64,000 nucleotides of DNA from Lysobacter sp. (lineage in GTDB: Bacteria > Pseudomonadota > Gammaproteobacteria > Xanthomonadales > Xanthomonadaceae): positions 1-64,000 of the forward strand of contig DAHUXS010000014.1 in the NCBI GenBank assembly GCA_027306995.1, written 5' to 3'. Positions 58,337 through 64,000 of the stretch are shown here, piece after piece (positions within the stretch are counted from its first letter, which is position 1; every line of letters starts with the position of its first letter). The position numbers and the translations under genes are program-made. A model generated the notes under the pieces. The model was given only the letters and a program-made list of their open reading frames with translations, did no database searches and was not told the origin of the DNA.

Positions 58337-58915
58337 GTGCGCGGTCGCGATTCCGAAACCGGTGAATTCCTGGGAGCCAGCCGCAGCCAGCAGCGGCGCG
58401 AAGCGCTGGACGTGCTGGAACTGGCGGAAACCCTGACCGGGCTTCCCAGTGGCCAGCTGGCGGCGCTGCCGATCCCGGAAGAACTGCTGCCGCATCTGCA
58501 CGATGCCCGCCGCTTTTCGTCGCATATCGCGAAGAAGCGCCAGATCGCCTTTCTCGCCAAGCAGATGCGTCGCCAGGACGATGAAGTACTGGATGCGATC
58601 CGTGACGCGCTGGATGCGCATAGCGAGGGATCGAAGCGCCAGGTCGCCGACATGCACCGCGCCGAAGATTGGCGCGTACGACTGATCGAAGGCGGCGACG
58701 ACGCGATGGCGGCCTTCGTCGATGCGCATCCGGATGCCGATCGCCAGCGCCTGCGCCAGCTGGTGCGCAACGCCAAGGACGAAGCCGCGCGCAACAAGCC
58801 GCCGCGCGCCTTCCGCGAACTGTTCCGCGAGATCCGCAGCGCGTTCGAGGGTGGCAGTACCGCGTCGCACGACTTCGATGCCGATGTCGCCGACGACGAT
58901 TCCAGCGACGCCTGA
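58337..58915 (+). CDS. darP: dual-action ribosomal maturation protein (YjgA/DarP)
   Basis: The 192-aa protein matches the YjgA/DarP family, which binds pre-50S particles: [37 protein letters not shown] and [14 protein letters not shown] are characteristic. Two GTGs (58334, 58337) are possible; 58337 was chosen because GGAG at 58326-58329 then has normal spacing. A far longer in-frame ORF upstream is antisense to pmbA and not real. The pmbA-yjgA pairing is known in E. coli. Confidence 0.88.
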   Translation: MRGRDSETGEFLGASRSQQRREALDVLELAETLTGLPSGQLAALPIPEELLPHLHDARRFSSHIAKKRQIAFLAKQMRRQDDEVLDAIRDALDAHSEGSKRQVADMHRAEDWRVRLIEGGDDAMAAFVDAHPDADRQRLRQLVRNAKDEAARNKPPRAFRELFREIRSAFEGGSTASHDFDADVADDDSSDA

Positions 58916-58926
58916 GCGCGCGGTTT

Positions 58927-60369
58927 TCACGCCTGCGTTCCGCCCACGGTCATCTCGCTGATCAGCAGCGACGGTTGACCGACGCCGACCGGCACCGACT
59001 GTCCATCCTTGCCGCAGACGCCGACGCCATCGTCGAGCGCGAGATCGTGACCGACCATCGTCACCCGCTGCATGGTTTCCGGACCATTGCCGATCAGCGT
59101 CGCGCCCTTGACCGGCGCGGTGACCTTGCCGTCCTCGATCAGGTAGGCCTCGGTGGCGGAGAACACGTACTTGCCGCTGGTGATGTCGACCTGGCCGCCA
59201 CCGAAGTTCACCGCGTACAAGCCACGCTTCACGCTGCGGATCATGTCTTCAGGCGAATGGGTGCCGGCGAGCATGTAGGTATTGGTCATGCGCGGCATCA
59301 CCGTATGCGCGTACGACTCGCGGCGACCGTTGCCGGTCGACTTCGCGCCCATCAGACGCGCATTGAGCGTGTCCTGCATATAGCCGGTGAGCACGCCGTC
59401 TTCGATCAGCGTGGTGCAGTTGGTGGGCGTGCCTTCGTCGTCCATGTTGAGCGAACCGCGGCGACCGGCGAGCGTGCCGTCGTCGACGATGGTCACGCCC
59501 GGCGACGCCACGCGCTGGCCCATGCGGCCGGCATAAGTCGAGGTGCCCTTGCGATTGAAATCGCCTTCCAGGCCGTGGCCGACCGCTTCGTGCAGCAGCA
59601 CGCCGGTCCAGCCGTTGCCGAGCACCACCGGCATCACGCCGGCCGGCGCATCGACCGCCTCGAGATTCAACAGCGCGGCACGCAAGGCCTCGCGCGCGAA
59701 TTTTTCCGGCTTGCCGTCGCCCAATAGTTCTTCGTACGAATAGCGTCCGCCGAATCCCGCGTAACCGGATTCGCGACGACCGTTCTGCTCGACGATCACC
59801 TGCACGTTCATCCGCACCAGCGGACGCACATCGGCGGCGAGCACGCCCGCGCTATTGGCGACGAGCACGGTGTCGACGCCACCGGAGATCCCGACCATCA
59901 CCTGCTTCACGCGCGGATCGAGGCTGCGCACCAGGGCATCGACCTTGCGCAAGGCATCGACCTTGGCATCGTTCGACAAGGCATCGACCGGATCGAGCGC
60001 GGGATACAACGCGCCCTGCGTGCGCGACACCAGCGCCTGGGGCGCATGGAGTCCGCCATCGCGGGCGATCGCGCGCGCGGCGCCCGCGGCTTCCAGCAAG
60101 GCCTGCGCGCTGATGTCGCCGGAATAGGCAAAACCGGTCTTCTCGCCACTGATCGCACGCACGCCGACACCCTGGTCGATGGAATGCGCGCCGTCCTTGA
60201 CGATGCCGTCCTCGATGCTCCAGCTCTCGCGCCTGGCGTGCTGGAAGTAGAGGTCGCCGAAATCGATGCCCTTGCCCATCAGCGCGGCGAAGGCGGGATC
60301 GAGTCGTTGCAGGTCGAGCCCGGACGGAACCAGCAAGGTGGAGCTGGCGATCTGGAGCGGATTTTGCAT
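58927..60369 (-). CDS. tldD: TldD metalloprotease catalytic subunit
   Basis: TldD carries the zinc site of the TldD/TldE protease. The 480-aa product has [11 protein letters not shown] (HExxxH), preceded by [11 protein letters not shown], plus [20 protein letters not shown] at the N-terminus. An ATG at 60402 adds 11 residues; 60369 gives the usual length (E. coli 481). Order yhdP-tldD-yjgA-pmbA is conserved in the group. Confidence 0.95.
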   Translation of the reverse strand: MQNPLQIASSTLLVPSGLDLQRLDPAFAALMGKGIDFGDLYFQHARRESWSIEDGIVKDGAHSIDQGVGVRAISGEKTGFAYSGDISAQALLEAAGAARAIARDGGLHAPQALVSRTQGALYPALDPVDALSNDAKVDALRKVDALVRSLDPRVKQVMVGISGGVDTVLVANSAGVLAADVRPLVRMNVQVIVEQNGRRESGYAGFGGRYSYEELLGDGKPEKFAREALRAALLNLEAVDAPAGVMPVVLGNGWTGVLLHEAVGHGLEGDFNRKGTSTYAGRMGQRVASPGVTIVDDGTLAGRRGSLNMDDEGTPTNCTTLIEDGVLTGYMQDTLNARLMGAKSTGNGRRESYAHTVMPRMTNTYMLAGTHSPEDMIRSVKRGLYAVNFGGGQVDITSGKYVFSATEAYLIEDGKVTAPVKGATLIGNGPETMQRVTMVGHDLALDDGVGVCGKDGQSVPVGVGQPSLLISEMTVGGTQA

Positions 60370-60434
60370 GGATTTCCCGGGATAAATCGAGGGGGAGATC
60401 ATCTCATGTCGGGATGAAAGCGCGGAAAATCAAG

Positions 60435-63400
60435 CTATCGCGCTGGCGCCTGCGCCGCCGCTTTCCCGGCTTCCTGCACTTTCGGATCGCTCCACGGTCC
60501 GGTGACGCGATAGGTCTTCTCGGCCATCTGGCTGAAGGGCTTGCGCAATACCGCACCAGCCACCGCGCCGATCGCCGCGCCCACCGGACCGCCGGTCAAC
60601 GCACCGACCGCGGTCAGGACATTGCCGGTCTTGGGATAGACGTGAATGGTCTGGTCGAACTGCTGCGCGGCCATGTCGGCCGCACCCTCGATGCGGATGT
60701 CGGCCGCCGATCCCTTGATCGCCAGGTTGTTGCTGTGCGCCTTGCCGCCATCGAAACGGATGTCGCCGGTGACGCTGTTGAAGCGGAAGCCGCTGTCGAA
60801 GAAATCGTGGAAGTCGAGCGTGAGCCGGCGCGGCAACTGGGCAAGACTGAGCAGGCCGAGCACGCGACCGACGCCGGGCTGCACCTTCACCAGTTGCCCG
60901 TCGCGCATGTCGATGTTCATCGATCCCGCCAATGTCGCGCCGCTGGCATCGACCGGTGCGCCAGGCCAACGCAGGTCGAGCAGCACGCTGCCCTTGCCGT
61001 CGCCGAGTTGCCCTTTCATTCCCAGTCCGTCGAGCAGCGCACCGAAATCTTGGGTATCGAGCCGGGCCTGCACGCGCGTCTGCGCGGCGCGTCCCGTTCC
61101 AAGCCAACTGCCGGTGGCGGCGAGATGCTGCTGGCGCGATTGCAGGTCGAGTCGATCCACCTGCAATCCACCGGCGACCTGGTGCGTGCGCAACACGGCG
61201 GTATTGAATGCAAGGGCGCCGACGCGCAGGTCGTTGATATCGAGGGCCAACGGCGGAATGTGCGCGGGATCGATGTCGTTGTTTGAAGAAGACGCCGATG
61301 CCGTTGCAGCCGCCCCACCCGGCGACGATGTCCAATGCACGCGATCGAATTTTCCGCTGATGGTGGCATTGCTTGCATTGGGAATCGTCAGCTGTCCTTG
61401 CAAGGCGTCGCCCTGCACCTGCACCAGATAGCCGTTCCCGCTCGGCGTCATCCGCAGGCGCGATGCCGGGAATGTCGCCGCACCCAGCAAAAGGCGATCG
61501 GTGGTGATGTCCAGGCGCTTCAGGGAGAAGGAACTGTCATCGCCGCCGGTCATCGCCAGCCACGCCGGCGCATCCAGGCTTGGCGCGTGCCCCGTCACCA
61601 CCAGCCCGGAATCAGGCGGCGTTTCGGGATTGCCATCGCCCATCGCCATGGCGATGCCGGTATGCCCGTTCGCGCTGCGTGCGCGCACGTTCACGACGCG
61701 ACCCAGCTTCACTCCGATCTCGCCCTGCCCCAATGGCAGCGGCAAGGTGATGACGGAGGGCATCGTCGTTGCCGCGACCTTCGCGAATGGCGCGGGGAGA
61801 TCGAGCTTCGTTCCCACCAGGTCCGAGCGCAATTCGACATGGTTGACCGTCGTCGCGCTCGCGCCCTTCGGCACGTCCACCGCCACCGTCCAGCGCGAAC
61901 GGCCATCGACATGCGGCTGCATCCATTTCAGGTCGGGTACGCGCGCCAGCAATTCGCGCGCACCGAGCGTGCCTTGGAGCGCGGCTTCGAACACGTTGCC
62001 GTGGTCGCGGACATCGCCCCCCGCGCGCAGGTCGAGCGTGCCCGGCTGGCCTTCATGCACCACGCTCAAGCCATCGGCGACGAAACCGCCGCGATCGTAC
62101 TTCGCGCTGCCACGCACGTTGTCGAAGCGCAGGCCATATTCGCGATGCGCGAGCTTGGCCCCGTCCAGCGTGGCGATGCCATCGAGCTTGTAGGGCAGAT
62201 CGTCGTGGAACGGCAGGAACAGGGTGAGGCTGGTGCGCGCCGGCCCGCCGACATCGAGTTGCGCGAATACCGATCCGAGATCCTTCTCCAGCGGGCTCTG
62301 GCGCAGCATCTCCAGCATCTGCTTGGCGTCGCCATTGCCATCGGCCTTGACGGTCAACTCGGCCTTGTCGAAGCTGGGGATATCGGCCACCGCGTGGGTG
62401 ACGTTGACGCCGGCGATGGTGCCATCGGTTTCGATGTGCATGCCAGCGCCGAGGAATTGCACATGCGTGAGCTTGCCGCGCAATTCGGGCCAGTCGGGCT
62501 GGAACTTCAGCACCGCATCGCGGACGTCGGCATCGACTTCGAACAGGCCGCTGTTGTTGCGAAACGGCCAATCGTCGAGATCGCCGGACACGACTGCGTG
62601 TGCGCGTTCGATATGGCCACCGACCAATGCCATGTTCAACCAGTCGACGGTCGCCTTCGGCATCATGTAGTTCACCCAGTAGCCGTGCGACGCCGTCACC
62701 GGCGTCTGGCTGGTGACATCGGCGGCGATGCCGATCAGCGGGCGAGTGCCATCACCCTGCCAACGCAAGCCGCCGCGCGCATCCACCGAGACTTCAGGCG
62801 ATGACAGGTGCAAGGCATCGGTGCCGAAACCGAAACCATCGCCATCGCGATACCAGACGATGTTGCCGTTGGGCTGGTATGTGTGCGGCACGCCGAAACC
62901 GCTGGGCCAATCGAAGGTGAAACGACTCGTCGGGTCGAGCGCCAGCGCGCCACCATCGCGGTCACCGATCATGCGCCCGCTCACGCCGCTCACGCCCGGG
63001 GCATGGCCGACGGCGCGGAAGCCGACACGATCGGCGGTCGCGGTCACGCGCGGCTGGTCCGCGCTTCCGGCTAGGCGCACGTCACGCAGGCTGCCCTGCG
63101 GCTGCGCTTCCGTCAGCCAGCGCGCGAGTCCCGCGGGAACCCGGTCCGACAATGCCGCGATCGACGCCACCATCGGCAGATCGACGCGCGCCACGGCAGC
63201 CGAAAGACGATCGCCACCGGCAACGCTCAAGCCATCCAGCGTCTGCGTCGTACCCGCGCGGGTGATGGTGAGCGTCGGCACGTCCATGCGCCAATCCGTG
63301 CCGGAATGGCGATATCCGGCCAACCCTTGCACACGCTGCAACAGCACCGGCGTGGCAGTCGATCCCGGTGTGCTCGAACGCAACAGCACGTCGCTGAAAT

Positions 63401-64000
63401 CGCTGCGGCTGACCAGTTTCGTCACCCGGCGCGCGCCTACGTCCAGCCACGCCTCGCCGCTGCCATGGCCACCGGCCAGCGCGACGCCGAACAACTGCAG
63501 GAAGCCCTGGTAACCCTTGAGGTCGAGACCGCGGCTGCCGACATAGACGCGGCCGTCACCGCTGTGGCGATCGAAATCCATCGTGGCGAAGGTTGGCGTC
63601 GCGACGCCCTTCAGCCAGCCGCGCATGCCGACGCGCACGCGCGCGCCATTGACCTGCGTGCGCACGTCGATGCGCGGAATGTCGGCGTGCAATCCCAGCG
63701 AATGCGCATCCAGCGTCAGGCTGCCGCCGATCACCTGCAACTCGCCCAGCGGTTCGAGCGTGGTCAGCGGATCGCCACCATTGGTCTGCCCCGGCAATCC
63801 ACGCACATGCCAGGTGCCATCGTCGTCGCGCTGCAGGTTGACGTGGATGCCGCGCAGGCGCAGTTCGGTGAGGCGATTGCCCGGCAGCCAGCCGGTGTAC
63901 TGGGAGACCAGCAGCTCGGCATCGCCAAGCCGCAACGGATTGTCAGGCGAGCCGACGGTGAGATCGCGCAGCGACAACAAGGGACCACGACGCGTCCAAT
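60435..64000 (-). CDS. yhdP: YhdP family AsmA-like protein, C-terminal part, open at window edge
   Basis: About 1188 residues are visible and the N-terminus lies beyond the window; the reading frame has no stop to base 64000. YhdP is a very long, inner-membrane-anchored AsmA-like bridge that helps carry phospholipids to the outer membrane. Signs of the family are the edge sequence WTRRGPLLSLRDL, repeated beta-rich segments, and the C-terminal DIRIEGAADMAAQQFDQTIHVYPKTG region. It ends VTGPWSDPKVQE. It lies just upstream of tldD, as in related genomes. The start is not in this window. Confidence 0.92.
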   Translation of the reverse strand, partial: WTRRGPLLSLRDLTVGSPDNPLRLGDAELLVSQYTGWLPGNRLTELRLRGIHVNLQRDDDGTWHVRGLPGQTNGGDPLTTLEPLGELQVIGGSLTLDAHSLGLHADIPRIDVRTQVNGARVRVGMRGWLKGVATPTFATMDFDRHSGDGRVYVGSRGLDLKGYQGFLQLFGVALAGGHGSGEAWLDVGARRVTKLVSRSDFSDVLLRSSTPGSTATPVLLQRVQGLAGYRHSGTDWRMDVPTLTITRAGTTQTLDGLSVAGGDRLSAAVARVDLPMVASIAALSDRVPAGLARWLTEAQPQGSLRDVRLAGSADQPRVTATADRVGFRAVGHAPGVSGVSGRMIGDRDGGALALDPTSRFTFDWPSGFGVPHTYQPNGNIVWYRDGDGFGFGTDALHLSSPEVSVDARGGLRWQGDGTRPLIGIAADVTSQTPVTASHGYWVNYMMPKATVDWLNMALVGGHIERAHAVVSGDLDDWPFRNNSGLFEVDADVRDAVLKFQPDWPELRGKLTHVQFLGAGMHIETDGTIAGVNVTHAVADIPSFDKAELTVKADGNGDAKQMLEMLRQSPLEKDLGSVFAQLDVGGPARTSLTLFLPFHDDLPYKLDGIATLDGAKLAHREYGLRFDNVRGSAKYDRGGFVADGLSVVHEGQPGTLDLRAGGDVRDHGNVFEAALQGTLGARELLARVPDLKWMQPHVDGRSRWTVAVDVPKGASATTVNHVELRSDLVGTKLDLPAPFAKVAATTMPSVITLPLPLGQGEIGVKLGRVVNVRARSANGHTGIAMAMGDGNPETPPDSGLVVTGHAPSLDAPAWLAMTGGDDSSFSLKRLDITTDRLLLGAATFPASRLRMTPSGNGYLVQVQGDALQGQLTIPNASNATISGKFDRVHWTSSPGGAAATASASSSNNDIDPAHIPPLALDINDLRVGALAFNTAVLRTHQVAGGLQVDRLDLQSRQQHLAATGSWLGTGRAAQTRVQARLDTQDFGALLDGLGMKGQLGDGKGSVLLDLRWPGAPVDASGATLAGSMNIDMRDGQLVKVQPGVGRVLGLLSLAQLPRRLTLDFHDFFDSGFRFNSVTGDIRFDGGKAHSNNLAIKGSAADIRIEGAADMAAQQFDQTIHVYPKTGNVLTAVGALTGGPVGAAIGAVAGAVLRKPFSQMAEKTYRVTGPWSDPKVQEAGKAAAQAPAR

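Overview
The window reads as chromosomal DNA of a high-GC gammaproteobacterium of the Xanthomonadaceae/Lysobacteraceae group; the genus cannot be fixed from sequence alone. The reasons are the gene order (dapE, an ArsC-like gene, dapD, glnD and map, then rpsB-tsf ... pyrH ... frr-uppS-cdsA-dxr-rseP-bamA-lpxD-fabZ-lpxA-lpxB-rnhB-dnaE-accA, then tldD/pmbA/yjgA/yhdP), the Ala-rich S2 tail, and the absence of skp between bamA and lpxD. No tRNA, rRNA, IS element, prophage or CRISPR array was seen.

Layout. 1-10.7 kb: a 5'-end fragment of asnB, preceded by what looks like an asparagine-codon attenuator. A divergent ECF sigma factor follows with two small membrane-protein genes. Next comes a minus-strand amino-acid and nitrogen block (map-glnD-dapD, a secreted CocE-type hydrolase, yffB-like, dapE). 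10.8-25.3 kb: a minus-strand surface module of three genes. In order of transcription they are a 1141-aa outer-membrane barrel with Ig-like N-terminus, an OmpA-type protein, and a giant protein of about 3300 aa built from near-identical Cys/Pro-linked repeats. This module lies between map and rpsB, which are usually neighbours. 25.6-27.8 kb: rpsB-tsf with a strong promoter and a terminator. 28.1-32.6 kb: a complete minimal spore-coat-U chaperone-usher pilus operon between tsf and pyrH, again splitting a conserved pair. 32.7-50.5 kb: the translation/envelope/lipid A supercluster (pyrH, a zinc-type CDF exporter, frr, uppS, cdsA, dxr, rseP, bamA, lpxD, fabZ, lpxA, lpxB, rnhB, dnaE, accA), largely coupled by 1-4 nt overlaps. 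50.5-53.3 kb: a small membrane protein, tilS, xseB, ispA. 53.3-56.9 kb (minus): a DUF1501/DUF1800 pair flanked by two DUF4870 paralogues. 56.9-64 kb: pmbA, yjgA (darP), tldD and a yhdP fragment open at the window edge.

How it works together. Most genes serve growth and envelope building: undecaprenyl phosphate, phospholipid precursors, MEP isoprenoids, lipid A, outer-membrane protein insertion and DNA replication. Two envelope-decorating modules, the repeat-protein system and the pilus, sit inside this housekeeping backbone. The most noteworthy observations are the candidate Asn attenuator upstream of asnB (leader peptide plus terminator) and the three-gene giant-repeat surface system with its nested repeat architecture.
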